Assembly (NCBI GenBank): GCA_035516795.1
Contig: DATIZX010000155.1
Coordinates: 1 to 45,520, forward strand
Reading direction: 5' to 3'
From: DATJBF01 sp035516795
GTDB taxonomy: Bacteria > Verrucomicrobiota > Verrucomicrobiia > Palsa-1439
Length of the DNA stretch: 45,520 bases
A program made the position numbers and the translations under genes. This document shows positions 8,790 to 17,662 of this stretch, piece by piece. Under the pieces are notes generated by a model, which was not told the origin of the DNA, did not search any database, and saw only the letters and a list, made by a program, of their open reading frames with translations. Every line of letters starts with the position of its first letter. Position 1 is the first letter of the stretch.

Positions 8790-9029
8790 GGGCGCTTATA
8801 GTGCCGCAGCGCTGGATAACGGTCAAGCCAGCGACGGTTCGGGAGATGTTCACTTGGTGGTTTCAGGACTCCCAAGCTCGCACATTCCGCTTCCGCAACG
8901 AATTTGACAACGCAAACAGTGACGCCGCCGCTTTATCCGGCTTGGCATTCGCTGACCTGTTTGGTAGGAGGACTGGGCAAACCTGCATTGGACTCTTGAA
9001 TCGTTTAGGGTCGCAGAACACAAACCATC

Positions 9030-9761
9030 ATGGAACCGACGCCCACAATCAGCATCATTGCCCCGTGCTACAACGAGCGCGGCAATCTAAAACCGCTGAT
9101 CGAAGCCGTGCGCGAGGTGGTGGACCCGCTGGGGCAATCTTACGAGGTGATCTTGGTGGACGACGGCAGTCGCGATGGCAGTTGGGAAGTAATCCAGGAA
9201 CTGGGACGCGCCGATCATCGTATCCGGGCTTTGCAGTTGGCCGTGAACTGCGGCCAGTCCGCCGCTTTATGGGCGGGGATTCAGGCTGCGCGAGGCAAGA
9301 TCTTGCTGACTATGGATTCGGACCTGCAAAATCCGCCTTCCGAGATTCCGCATTTGTTGGAGGGACTGCGAGGGGCAGACTGTGCGTGTGGGAGCCGGGT
9401 GGCCGCGCGCGCGCAGGCGGACAGCTGGTTGCGCCGCATCTCGTCGCGAATCGCCAATGGAGTGCGCAACAGGCTGTCGGGCGAAACCATCAGCGATGCG
9501 GGCTGTTGTTTTCGGGCTTTTCGACGGGAATGTGTGGAGAATGTGAAATTTTTCCGGGGCGCTCACCGGTTTTTGCCGACCCTGATCAAGATGGAAGGCT
9601 TTCGTGTGATTGAAATCCCAGTGACGCACAGCCCGCGTCGGAGTGGACATTCTCATTATGGAATTTGGAATCGCGTGTTCAAGACATCCGTGGATTTGCT
9701 GGGGATACGCTGGATGAAAACCCGGGCATTGCGTTATCAGATAGAAGAGAAGATAAACTAA
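9030..9761 (+). CDS. Family 2 glycosyltransferase, dolichyl/undecaprenyl-phosphate sugar transferase type
   Basis: 243 residues, a single GT-A domain with no membrane segments. ISIIAPCYNERGNL opens the fold; VDDGS (43-47) and DSDLQNPP (96-103) bind the nucleotide sugar and metal. The DAGCCFRAFRR stretch and the R-SGHSHYG motif near the C-terminus are typical of DPM1/ArnC/YfdH-like enzymes that move a sugar from a nucleotide donor onto a polyprenyl phosphate. It lacks the C-terminal membrane helices of ArnC, so it resembles the soluble DPM1 form. The next gene begins 8 bases after its stop, so the two are probably co-transcribed. Sugar unknown. Confidence 0.87.
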   Translation: MEPTPTISIIAPCYNERGNLKPLIEAVREVVDPLGQSYEVILVDDGSRDGSWEVIQELGRADHRIRALQLAVNCGQSAALWAGIQAARGKILLTMDSDLQNPPSEIPHLLEGLRGADCACGSRVAARAQADSWLRRISSRIANGVRNRLSGETISDAGCCFRAFRRECVENVKFFRGAHRFLPTLIKMEGFRVIEIPVTHSPRRSGHSHYGIWNRVFKTSVDLLGIRWMKTRALRYQIEEKIN

Positions 9762-9769
9762 TTGACGAC

Positions 9770-11491
9770 ATGCATTCCCTTTCAAAAAGCACGTTGACTT
9801 ACAGGTCCACTTCCTTTGCGGGTGCGAGGGGAGAACCCAACTTGGGCCATGTTTTCGCCCTGTTGGCCGGGTTTCTTGTCCTGCTCTCTTCCCTTCTTGG
9901 GGCAGTGCCAACCAGCTACAAAGCCGAACATGTCGTGGTGATCGTATGGGATGGTTTGCGGCCGGATTCGGTGACTGCGGCCAACACGCCCACGCTCTTC
10001 AAACTGGCGCACAACGGCGTGTTTTTCCAAAACCACCATGCGGTATACCTCAGTTCAACTGAAGTCAATGGAGTGGCGTTGGCGACCGGCACGTATCCCA
10101 ATCGCAACAACATTCTCGCCAACCACGAGTATCGGCCTGACCTGAATCCGCTCAAACCGATCGCAATCGAATCGATCGATGCGATCCGCAAAGGCGACGC
10201 CTCCTCCGGAAACCACTATTTGAACGCACCAACGGTGGCCGAAATCCTGCGTGGTGCGAAAATGAGGAGCGCTATTGCGGGCACAAAGCCCGTGGCCCGG
10301 CTCCATGACCGCTTGCATCGCGAGAGCATTCAAGTGACGGGAAATGCGACACAAGAAACACCCAATACCCGCCTCGATACAGCATCGACACGCGCGCTAA
10401 TCGGAACCGAATGGGACAACGGCGTTCCAGCGTATTCTCTGTTGTGGTTGAGCGAGCCGGATTACTCACAACATTTGACGGGGCCGGGTTCGCCGAAGTC
10501 GCTCAAGGCGCTCAAGGGTTCCGACGACAACCTCGCTCTAGTGCTGAAAGAATTGGACAAGCGTGGCCTGCACGACAAGACCGATGTCTTTGTCGTATCC
10601 GACCACGGGTTTTCCACGATTGACCGTTGTGTCGATGTTGCCGCGGAGTTGCAGAAAGTCGGCTTCCATGCCGCGCGAGAATTCAAAGAACCACCGGTGG
10701 AAGGAGATGTCATGGTCGTCGGCAACGGCGGCTCGGTTTTGTTGTACGTTGTCGGCCACGATCCGCGCGTGACGCACGGAATCGTTGATTTCTTGCAGCA
10801 TCAGGATTGGCCGGGAGTGCTTTTCACGCGTGAACGGTTGACGGGCACGTTTGCGCTCGAACAAGCCCGGCTCAACACCCCGGGTGCGCCCGATGTCGTG
10901 ATCTCTTTGCGTTGGAAAAATGAGAAGAGTAGTCGGGGGATTGCCGGTACGATTATCAGTGACGGTTCTACGCGTTTGCCCGGCGATGGCAATCACGCCA
11001 CGCTCAGTCCGTACGATATGCGGGCCACGCTGGTCGCCGCCGGACCCGATCTGCGCAAGGGAATGGTCGACCAACTGCCTACCGGCAACGCCGATGTGGC
11101 GCCGACCATTCTACATTTGCTCGGCGTCGACCCGCCGCAGCCGATGGATGGTCGCGTGTTGGGCGAGGCGCTCAGCGCTGGTACGGTGAAGATTCCTGCC
11201 ATCGAAGTGAATACTTTGGAAGCCACGCGGGAGATGGGCAAAGTCACGTGGCACCAATATCTTCGAGTGACGGGGTTCGGCGGAGCCATCTATTTCGACG
11301 AAGGCAACGGTCAGGCAACGTCGAGACAATCGGCTTGGGTTATTCCCAACTTATTCACAACCCGTGCACGGCTCACAGCCTCTTGGCTGGGCGCCACAGG
11401 GCATTTGACACTGCAGCATTGGCCCGTTATGATGCGGTTTGCGGTAAACGCTGAGAGTCCTCATTCCCGAGTATGGTTTGCGAATGGGTAG
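9770..11491 (+). CDS. Membrane-anchored type I phosphodiesterase/nucleotide pyrophosphatase-like enzyme
   Basis: 573 residues from ATG 9770. An N-terminal signal or anchor (VFALLAGFLVLLSSLLGAVP) puts the enzyme outside the cytoplasm. All metal and nucleophile positions of the alkaline-phosphatase superfamily, NPP branch, can be seen: IVWDGLRPD, the likely Thr nucleophile in SSTEVNG, EPDYSQHLTGPGS, VVSDHGF and GDGNHATLSPYDM. The tail PTILHLLGVDPPQPMDGRVL is the usual sulfatase/NPP ending. It hydrolyses a phosphodiester or phosphonate-type substrate that cannot be told from sequence. It follows the glycosyltransferase by 8 bases, which suggests a role in envelope glycan or lipid-linked sugar turnover. 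The frame extends upstream to 9665, but that part overlaps the glycosyltransferase. Confidence 0.85.
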   Translation: MHSLSKSTLTYRSTSFAGARGEPNLGHVFALLAGFLVLLSSLLGAVPTSYKAEHVVVIVWDGLRPDSVTAANTPTLFKLAHNGVFFQNHHAVYLSSTEVNGVALATGTYPNRNNILANHEYRPDLNPLKPIAIESIDAIRKGDASSGNHYLNAPTVAEILRGAKMRSAIAGTKPVARLHDRLHRESIQVTGNATQETPNTRLDTASTRALIGTEWDNGVPAYSLLWLSEPDYSQHLTGPGSPKSLKALKGSDDNLALVLKELDKRGLHDKTDVFVVSDHGFSTIDRCVDVAAELQKVGFHAAREFKEPPVEGDVMVVGNGGSVLLYVVGHDPRVTHGIVDFLQHQDWPGVLFTRERLTGTFALEQARLNTPGAPDVVISLRWKNEKSSRGIAGTIISDGSTRLPGDGNHATLSPYDMRATLVAAGPDLRKGMVDQLPTGNADVAPTILHLLGVDPPQPMDGRVLGEALSAGTVKIPAIEVNTLEATREMGKVTWHQYLRVTGFGGAIYFDEGNGQATSRQSAWVIPNLFTTRARLTASWLGATGHLTLQHWPVMMRFAVNAESPHSRVWFANG

Positions 11492-11516
11492 CGTGTGAGA
11501 GGAGTGTGAAATCGAT

Positions 11517-11693
11517 TTGTCAGAAGTCAGACTGAAAAAAGGTGAGCCTGTAGAAAAGGCCTTGCGCCGGCTGAAGAAGAAGCTGGATCGTGAGGGAACA
11601 TTACGTGAAGCGCGGGCGCACCGTCATTACGAGAAGCCGAGTGAAAAACGTCGGCGCAAAGCCCGGGGGCCCCGTCCTTTCCTGGCCTTCTAA
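11517..11693 (+). CDS. rpsU: 30S ribosomal protein S21, TTG start
   Basis: 58 residues, the usual S21 length. A component of the small ribosomal subunit that helps mRNA binding at initiation. The product starts SEVRLKKGEPVEKALRRLKK and continues KLDREGTLREARAHRHYEKP, then SEKRRRKARGPRPFLAF, a full match to the S21 pattern of a basic helical protein. There is no ATG: TTG at 11517 gives the canonical SEV N-terminus, and AGGAG at 11500-11504 stands 12 bases upstream, a slightly long spacing. Followed 26 bases later by a strong terminator. Easily missed because it is short and lacks ATG. Confidence 0.93.
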   Translation: MSEVRLKKGEPVEKALRRLKKKLDREGTLREARAHRHYEKPSEKRRRKARGPRPFLAF

Positions 11694-11719
11694 AATAACA
11701 ACCTGGAACGAATCGCAGT

Positions 11720-11754
11720 GGCCAGCGCCGCAGACCGAACGCTGGCCTTTTCTT
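11720..11754 (+). terminator. Rho-independent terminator after rpsU
   Basis: GGCCAGCG (11720-11727) pairs perfectly with CGCTGGCC (11740-11747) around a 12-base loop and is followed by TTTTCTT. The T tract runs directly into the ATG (11755) of the next gene, so the hairpin also occupies the ribosome-binding region of that gene. Confidence 0.8.
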
Positions 11755-12678
11755 ATGTTCGCATTTTCGACCTGCTGGAATTCTCAGCGCCACTCCGACG
11801 GGCGCGAGATGATTCACGAAGTGCGCGCGCTCGGCTTTGAATACGTCGAATTGGGGCACGGCACCCGGTTATCTTTGTTGGAGGGTGTGCAGAAGGCCGT
11901 GGCTGAAGGGGAGATTAAAATCAGTTCGCTCCATAATTTTTGTCCGTTACCGTTTGGGGTTATGGGGCCCGCACCGGATTATTATCTGCCCAGTTCCCGA
12001 GACGAAGGGGAGCGTCAAGCGGCAGTCCAACATACCCTGCGCACAATCGACTGGGCGGCGGCTCTCGGCGCCAGGGCGGTGGTGTTGCATCTCGGCCGGG
12101 TCCAGATGCGCGATTATACGAAGCGCTTGCTCGCCCTGTATGACGCGGGCCAAGGTAACACGCCGAAGTTTCAGCGTTTGCGCGAGAAGAGCGTGGCGGT
12201 GCGCGACAAAAAGCGGCAAAAACATCTCGATCAGGTTTACCGGACACTGGAAGCCGTTCTTGCTCACGCGCAGTCCGCCGGCGTCAAACTGGGCATCGAA
12301 ACAAGATACAACCTCGAGGAGATTCCCGACGAGCAGGAAACGGAGGAGATTCTCACGCGGTTCGGCGCGGATACCATTGGGTACTGGCACGACGTGGGAC
12401 ATACCGCCGTAAAGGAGTTGCTCGGGGTGATGGTCACGGAAGCCGTTCTCAATCGATTTCATGGGCGAACGTTGGGAATGCACCTTCAAGATTTTGCGCC
12501 TCCAGCCGCGGATCATCAACCGCCGGGGTTCGGCACGTTTGATTTTGTCCGGTTGACCCATTTTGTGACCGACGACATGCTGCTGGTTTGGGAGATTCAT
12601 CCCGATTGGAAGGCGGAACAGATTGTGGACGGCGTGCAACGAGTGCAGAGCTTGCTGGGGAAAGCCATTACGGAATGA
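11755..12678 (+). CDS. Sugar phosphate isomerase/epimerase-like TIM-barrel protein
   Basis: 307 residues. AP endonuclease 2/xylose isomerase-like TIM barrel. The opening FAFSTCWNSQRHSDGREM and LGFEYVELGHGTRLSL are typical. Likely metal ligands are E in LGIETRYN, D and H in YWHDVGHT, H in LGMHLQDF and E in VWEIHPDW. Probably isomerises or epimerises a sugar or polyol in the cytoplasm, substrate unknown. The frame runs upstream to 11590, but that segment is the rpsU gene in another frame; the ATG at 11755 gives the family N-terminus. The 3' end overlaps the next gene by ATGA, so the two are translationally coupled. Confidence 0.85.
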   Translation: MFAFSTCWNSQRHSDGREMIHEVRALGFEYVELGHGTRLSLLEGVQKAVAEGEIKISSLHNFCPLPFGVMGPAPDYYLPSSRDEGERQAAVQHTLRTIDWAAALGARAVVLHLGRVQMRDYTKRLLALYDAGQGNTPKFQRLREKSVAVRDKKRQKHLDQVYRTLEAVLAHAQSAGVKLGIETRYNLEEIPDEQETEEILTRFGADTIGYWHDVGHTAVKELLGVMVTEAVLNRFHGRTLGMHLQDFAPPAADHQPPGFGTFDFVRLTHFVTDDMLLVWEIHPDWKAEQIVDGVQRVQSLLGKAITE

Positions 12679-13763
12679 AGAGGAAATTGGGGGGCTTACT
12701 GCGGGTGATCATCAGTGTGGGCATTCTGGCCTACCTGTTCAATTCGATCTTCCACAAGGAAGCGGCCGGCTACTTTGAGTCGTACCAGATCGACCCGAGC
12801 GCCTTGAGTTGGATGGAACGGGCACGGATCGTCTGGAGTGTCGGTCCTCAATCGCTTTGGGACGCATTCCAAAAGATTAGTCCATCTTGGTTCGCCTTAG
12901 CGGTAATTTGTGCCGGAATTCCTGCAGTTTTGGGCGTAATTCGATGGCGCTGGATTTTGAAGGTACAAGGGTTGGAGGTAAGATTCTCGAGACTGTTCTC
13001 CATTTCCTTCATCGGTCTATTCTTCAATGCGTTCATGCTCGGCTCCACCGGCGGTGACGTGATCAAAGCCTGGTACGTAGCGCATGAAACCCACCACAAA
13101 AAGGCAGAAGCCGTGGCCACCGTGGTGGTTGATCGACTGATTGGATTGTTGGCCCTGTTCATCATTACGTTGATCATGATGACGGCATTCCACCACCGCG
13201 TGTTCGACGATCCGAAGTTGTTCTGGTTCTCCATGGCAACCCTGGGAGTGGTGGTGTCCACCGTGCTGCTAACGATAATTGGGTTATGGCGTGGGTTGGC
13301 GGATAAATTGCCCGGGCTGCGGGCGTGGCTGAAGCGAATGCCGCGCTACGAGACCCTGCGCCGCATGGTGGACGCGTATCGTGTCTATGCTTCTCATCCC
13401 GTGGTGCTCGGCAAGACGCTGCTGATTTCGTTCGCGGTACACTTCTTCTCCATGCTGAGTATCGTTTGCGTTGGCTACGGCTTGGGGGCGCGCACGACCA
13501 CGTTTCTGGATTACTACCTCTACCTGCCCATCATTAATTCGGTGACCGCCGTGCCGATCACCATCTCTGGCTTCGGCGTGCGCGAAGCAATGTATATCAA
13601 AATGTTTCAAGGAGTGGGCATGGAAGAGCCGGTTGCACTGGTGATGTCGTTGCTCGGCTATCTCGCGGCGTTGTCTTGGAGCATTGTCGGCGGGGGGTTC
13701 TTCCTCACCCACCGGAAAGAACTTCCCCCTCCGGAAGAAATCGCCGCGGGTAAAGCGGCGTAA
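12675..13763 (+). CDS. Lysylphosphatidylglycerol synthase-type membrane protein (flippase-like, UPF0104/AglD family)
   Basis: 362 residues with about eight membrane segments, for example RVIISVGILAYLFNSIF, LFSISFIGLFFNAFMLGSTGG and ALFIITLIMMTAF. The GSTGGDVIKAWY and VVDRLIGLLALF motifs, and ISGFGVREAMY near the end, are hallmarks of the LPG_synthase_TM/UPF0104 family, the flippase half of MprF and relatives. The cytoplasmic aminoacyl-transfer domain is absent, so this is a stand-alone membrane unit, often assigned to lipid or lipid-linked glycan transport. Overlaps the upstream isomerase-like gene by ATGA. Convergent with the U32 gene only 7 bases away. Confidence 0.87.
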   Translation: MKRKLGGLLRVIISVGILAYLFNSIFHKEAAGYFESYQIDPSALSWMERARIVWSVGPQSLWDAFQKISPSWFALAVICAGIPAVLGVIRWRWILKVQGLEVRFSRLFSISFIGLFFNAFMLGSTGGDVIKAWYVAHETHHKKAEAVATVVVDRLIGLLALFIITLIMMTAFHHRVFDDPKLFWFSMATLGVVVSTVLLTIIGLWRGLADKLPGLRAWLKRMPRYETLRRMVDAYRVYASHPVVLGKTLLISFAVHFFSMLSIVCVGYGLGARTTTFLDYYLYLPIINSVTAVPITISGFGVREAMYIKMFQGVGMEEPVALVMSLLGYLAALSWSIVGGGFFLTHRKELPPPEEIAAGKAA

Positions 13764-13770
13764 AACCACA

Positions 13771-16257
13771 TCAGGACAACACGGTCAGGGTTCCGCTGGT
13801 CACTCCCAGTTGTTTCACAACGTTCAGATGACGGAAGAGGGTCGATGATTCGGTTGCCGCGCCCGCGATCAACTCACGATAGCTCTGCAGAATTCGGCGT
13901 GTCATGACGGCGTCTTCTTCCAGTAGTTCGACTCGAAAAACCCGGGCGCCGGCCTCCATGAACGCACGAAGATAATCTGCGCCACTTTGCGCCTTGGCGT
14001 GAAACACTGTGTTGCGACAACCCACGTCGGCTTTGACCGGATGATCGACACCGACGCGGTCGCGCAATTTGAGATTGTGGTGATCGCAAGGGCGACCGCA
14101 ATTGGAGGCATCAGTTCCGTTCGACAGAAACGCGGCGAACACGCAGTGTTCCATATGAAACATCGGCATGTGCTGGTGAATCGTCAGATCAAACCACGTT
14201 GGTGGCGCCGCTTGAAGCAAGTCGAGTAACTGCTGTGCGTTCAGATCGTAGCACGGGGTCACGCGTTCCAAGCCTTCGCGGATGAGCAGGTCGGCCGTGA
14301 TCGGGTTGGCCACATTCAACGAAAAGTCGCCAATTTTGCGCAGCGGAGAATCGCGAAAATAATCGAGTGCACCGAGGTTGCGGATCAATACGCCATCTGG
14401 TTTGGCTGCATCGATCAGCTTGAAGAAGGCCTGCTCCCCAACCTTTTGAATCCGCGGCGTGGCCAGGAAGATCTCGACGTTGCCGCGGGACCGCACGGAG
14501 GACACCGCTTCGTGATATCGACGAATATCTTCGAAGTCCACATAGACAGTCTCTGAAGCCTCGTCCAGAGCCACGGCGAGTTGCTCCATTGTGCGACAGA
14601 GAACAATCAATCGGGGTGATTGTGTAATCGAGTCTTGGGGCCGTTGGGGTAGTAGGTCCGCGTACGAGTGGCGTGCGCACGGCGACTCGGTCTTGGGAAC
14701 ATTCGTATGCGGGGAAGTATTCCTACGGTTTGACTCCAATCGGGCCACCAAATCCCGCCTTAACCGGTTGAGTTCGCTCACGGGTAGAATGACCTGACCG
14801 TCGAGCCGATTGTGAATTTCTCCGAGGACAAAATTGGTGTCGCCGAGGCGGCTGAGTTGGTCACGCAGCAGTTTTTTCGTCATCGGGCGTTTATAGGCGA
14901 TTTGCAGAACCATCGACGAACTCACGCGGATACCGTTGGACTCGAGGGATAACGGCTTGCCGACGGAACCGGTTACTGTGATGTCGATCTGCGTCTTTGG
15001 CCTGGGAATCTCGCTGGTGTAGGTCTTGCGCAGAGCGCGCTCCAGTTGCGGGTCGCTGGTCTTCCAAACCCGGTCGCCAGCCGTCAATCTGCGGAAGTCA
15101 ATATGACCCCGTTCGAAGTAGAGACGCTGGTCGCGAATCTGCCAGACGCGTCCACCCTGTTCATGGTCGGTATCTCTGCCGTTCTCGAAAACGACGCCAT
15201 CACCCGCCCGGAGTGGCGCCTGCAAGTCCACTTCGACATGATCATCGCGCACGCCGGTCACGCAGCCGACAAACGCACCACGTTTTTTGCCGTAACACGC
15301 GTGCACCAACTCCTGATGATTCACGCCGTGCAACCAGCCTGAATACAGGCCGCGGGAAAAGGTCATCTCCAGCTTGTATTTGTCGGCAGGGCTGACATTC
15401 GACGGGCATCCGCTGATCGCCTCGTCGATAGCTTGGCGATAGACTTGGCACGTCGCGGCGACGTATTCAGGGGTTTTCAGCCGGCCCTCAATTTTGAATC
15501 CACTCACGCCGAAACGAATCAAATCTGCAATCTCGCGCACCGCCGCAAGATCTTGCGGCGAAAGTAGATACCGACGGTCGCCCAAATCCTTCAGAATGCC
15601 GTCGACAATCAATTCGTAAGGCAATCGACAAGCTTGTGCGCACTCGCCGCGGTTGGCGCTGCGTTGCCCCAAGGCCTCGCTTGTCAGGCATTGCCCGGAA
15701 TAAGCGACGCAGAGTGCCCCATGAACGAAGACTTCGAGTGCCGGCAGTGTGGGGTCGTCATTGAGCTTAGCCATCTCACGGAGCGACGCTTCGCGTGCCA
15801 GCACCACGCGTTCGATACCGAGCCGTCCGACGAATTTCATGCCTTCGGGTGAGGTGATTGTCATTTGAGTCGACGCGTGGAGTTCCATGCGCACCTTGAG
15901 TTCACGAGCCAGCGCAGCGACGCCGAGATCTTGAATGAGCACGGCATCCACATCAGAGTCATCGAGCAGGATCAATTCGCGTTCCGCATCAGCCAATTCA
16001 TCCGTGAAAACGAGGGTGTTGAGCGTGCAAAATGCGCGTACGCGATGATCGTGGAGAAACCCGACCAATTCGGGTAACTGTTCTTCCGTAAAATTGTCGG
16101 CGCGCATCCGGGCATTGAAGCGCTGCAATCCGAAGTACACCGCATCCGCGCCGTTGGCGACGGCGGCGCGTGCGCATTCCATATTGCCAGCAGGCGCGAT
16201 CAACTCGGGCTTCGTTCTCACGCGACCGGACGATAGCAGAACTTTCAGCCGTATCAA
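13771..16257 (-). CDS. U32 family protein, long RlhA/collagenase-like form
   Basis: 828 residues if started at the TTG at 16257, which has GGGAG 8 bases upstream; a GTG at 16219-16221 (816 residues) puts the family start KPELIAPAGNMECA at the very N-terminus and is a real alternative. Residues ~15-290 form the U32 TIM barrel with EVFVHGALCVAYSGQC and the Cys set C183, C190, C206, C210, probably an iron-sulfur site. A DUF3656-like middle domain follows (~360-460) and then a second barrel-like part with NCGRPCDHHN. In E. coli the members RlhA and TrhP hydroxylate C2501 of 23S rRNA and U34 of tRNAs. The length and DUF3656 point to the RlhA branch. Divergent from the CCA-adding enzyme. Confidence 0.88.
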   Translation of the reverse strand: MIRLKVLLSSGRVRTKPELIAPAGNMECARAAVANGADAVYFGLQRFNARMRADNFTEEQLPELVGFLHDHRVRAFCTLNTLVFTDELADAERELILLDDSDVDAVLIQDLGVAALARELKVRMELHASTQMTITSPEGMKFVGRLGIERVVLAREASLREMAKLNDDPTLPALEVFVHGALCVAYSGQCLTSEALGQRSANRGECAQACRLPYELIVDGILKDLGDRRYLLSPQDLAAVREIADLIRFGVSGFKIEGRLKTPEYVAATCQVYRQAIDEAISGCPSNVSPADKYKLEMTFSRGLYSGWLHGVNHQELVHACYGKKRGAFVGCVTGVRDDHVEVDLQAPLRAGDGVVFENGRDTDHEQGGRVWQIRDQRLYFERGHIDFRRLTAGDRVWKTSDPQLERALRKTYTSEIPRPKTQIDITVTGSVGKPLSLESNGIRVSSSMVLQIAYKRPMTKKLLRDQLSRLGDTNFVLGEIHNRLDGQVILPVSELNRLRRDLVARLESNRRNTSPHTNVPKTESPCARHSYADLLPQRPQDSITQSPRLIVLCRTMEQLAVALDEASETVYVDFEDIRRYHEAVSSVRSRGNVEIFLATPRIQKVGEQAFFKLIDAAKPDGVLIRNLGALDYFRDSPLRKIGDFSLNVANPITADLLIREGLERVTPCYDLNAQQLLDLLQAAPPTWFDLTIHQHMPMFHMEHCVFAAFLSNGTDASNCGRPCDHHNLKLRDRVGVDHPVKADVGCRNTVFHAKAQSGADYLRAFMEAGARVFRVELLEEDAVMTRRILQSYRELIAGAATESSTLFRHLNVVKQLGVTSGTLTVLS

Positions 16258-16309
16258 AGTCAGGACTCCCGCGCTTGCCTCCCCGAGGCGCGTCCGGTAG
16301 TGTGGCGGG

Positions 16310-17662
16310 ATGAAAGAAGCAGCGCTCGCCATTGTTCGCCAACTGCGCGAGGCGGGCCAGATGGCGTATTGGGCGGGCGGCTGCGTCCGCGACATGGTCC
16401 GCGGCGTCGAGCCGAACGATTACGACATAGCGACAACGGCGACGCCCGAACAGGTGCAGAATCTCTTTCCGAAGACCATTCCCGTAGGCGTGCAATTTGG
16501 CGTGATATTGGTGTTGAAGTCCGGACATCAGTTTGAAGTGGCCACGTTTCGCAGCGACGAGGCATACTTGGATGGACGTCGGCCGACGTCCGTCCGCTAT
16601 GGCTCTCCCGAAGAGGATGCGCAACGCAGAGATTTCACGATCAACGGCTTGTTCTACGATCCGGTGGCCAACGAAATCATTGATTATGTGGGCGGCCGGG
16701 AAGACATCGGGCGGAAGTTGGTTCGGACCATTGGCGAACCACGTCATCGGTTCGGCGAAGACAAGCTGCGCCTGCTGCGAGCGATCCGTTTTGCTGCCAA
16801 TTTGGGATTCGAGATCGAGGAGAAAACCTTCGAGGCTGTGAGGGAAATGGCGGCTGAAATCCAAGCGGTGAGCACGGAACGAATTCGGGAAGAGCTGGTG
16901 AAGATTTTCACGCGACCGAACGCAGGGGACGGGCTGGAATTGCTCGACGAAAGTGGACTTCTGAGATCAGTGCTGCCGGAGGTCGCCGCGATGAAAGGCG
17001 TGGAACAGCCTCCGGACTTCCATCCTGAGGGGGATGTGTTCACCCACACGCGGCTAATGCTGGATCTCCTGCCGCCGAATCCCGGTGTGGTGCTGGGCTT
17101 CGCCGTGTTATTGCACGACGTGGGTAAGCCACGGACCTTCGAACGCGCGCCGGATCGAATTCGGTTCAATGAACACGACCGCGTGGGTGCTGAAGTCGCC
17201 GAACAGATTTTGCGGCAGTTGCGTTTTTCAAATGAGGAAATTGCGCGGATCGTGGTGTGCGTCCGGGAACACATGCGCATGCAGCATGTCAAAGAAATGC
17301 GGCCGGCCAAGGTGAAACGCATTCTGGCGCGCGAAACGTTCGCGGACGAACTGGAGTTGCACCGCATCGATTGCGCGGCGAGCCATCGGAATATGGAGAA
17401 CTACGAGTTTCTGAAAGCCAAAGCAGCCGAGTTGCCTCTCGAAGTTGTAAAGCCGGCCCCCCTGTTAACGGGCCGCGATCTCTTGGCGATTGGCCTGAAA
17501 CCCGGCCGCATGATTGGTCTGATTCTTCGGGAAGTGCAGGAGCTTCAACTGGAGGAGCGACTCAAATCATCGGAGGAGGCGCTGGTGTATGCGAAACGTC
17601 GCGTGGCAGAGTTGACGTCCTCGCCACCGAATCCGGGTGGCGCCGCCGAGTCGCCGATTTGA
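16310..17662 (+). CDS. cca: CCA-adding tRNA nucleotidyltransferase/poly(A) polymerase family, with HD domain
   Basis: 450 residues. Adds or repairs the 3' CCA end of tRNAs. Class II nucleotidyltransferase motifs: AGGCVRD (22-28), DYDIAT with metal-binding D37 and D39, and EDAQRRDFTINGLFYD with R106 and D108. RNA-binding helices follow (FGEDKLRLLRAIRFAANLGF), then an HD phosphohydrolase-like domain (HTRLMLDLL; LLHDVGKP with H269 and D270; INxHD-like FNEHDRVGA). Full CCA activity rather than A- or poly(A)-addition cannot be proven from sequence. The last 33 codons overlap the 3' end of the convergent protease gene. Confidence 0.92.
   Translation: MKEAALAIVRQLREAGQMAYWAGGCVRDMVRGVEPNDYDIATTATPEQVQNLFPKTIPVGVQFGVILVLKSGHQFEVATFRSDEAYLDGRRPTSVRYGSPEEDAQRRDFTINGLFYDPVANEIIDYVGGREDIGRKLVRTIGEPRHRFGEDKLRLLRAIRFAANLGFEIEEKTFEAVREMAAEIQAVSTERIREELVKIFTRPNAGDGLELLDESGLLRSVLPEVAAMKGVEQPPDFHPEGDVFTHTRLMLDLLPPNPGVVLGFAVLLHDVGKPRTFERAPDRIRFNEHDRVGAEVAEQILRQLRFSNEEIARIVVCVREHMRMQHVKEMRPAKVKRILARETFADELELHRIDCAASHRNMENYEFLKAKAAELPLEVVKPAPLLTGRDLLAIGLKPGRMIGLILREVQELQLEERLKSSEEALVYAKRRVAELTSSPPNPGGAAESPI

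Noticed and set aside
8790..9029. Possible regulatory RNA between lpxK and the glycosyltransferase
   Set aside because: No conserved riboswitch motif or strong hairpin; simply the shared promoter region of divergent genes.
9267..9911. Leftward ORF of 214 codons over the glycosyltransferase end
   Set aside because: Antisense shadow that crosses two real genes in the other strand.
11590..11754. N-terminal extension of the isomerase-like ORF
   Set aside because: This stretch is rpsU and its terminator read in a wrong frame.
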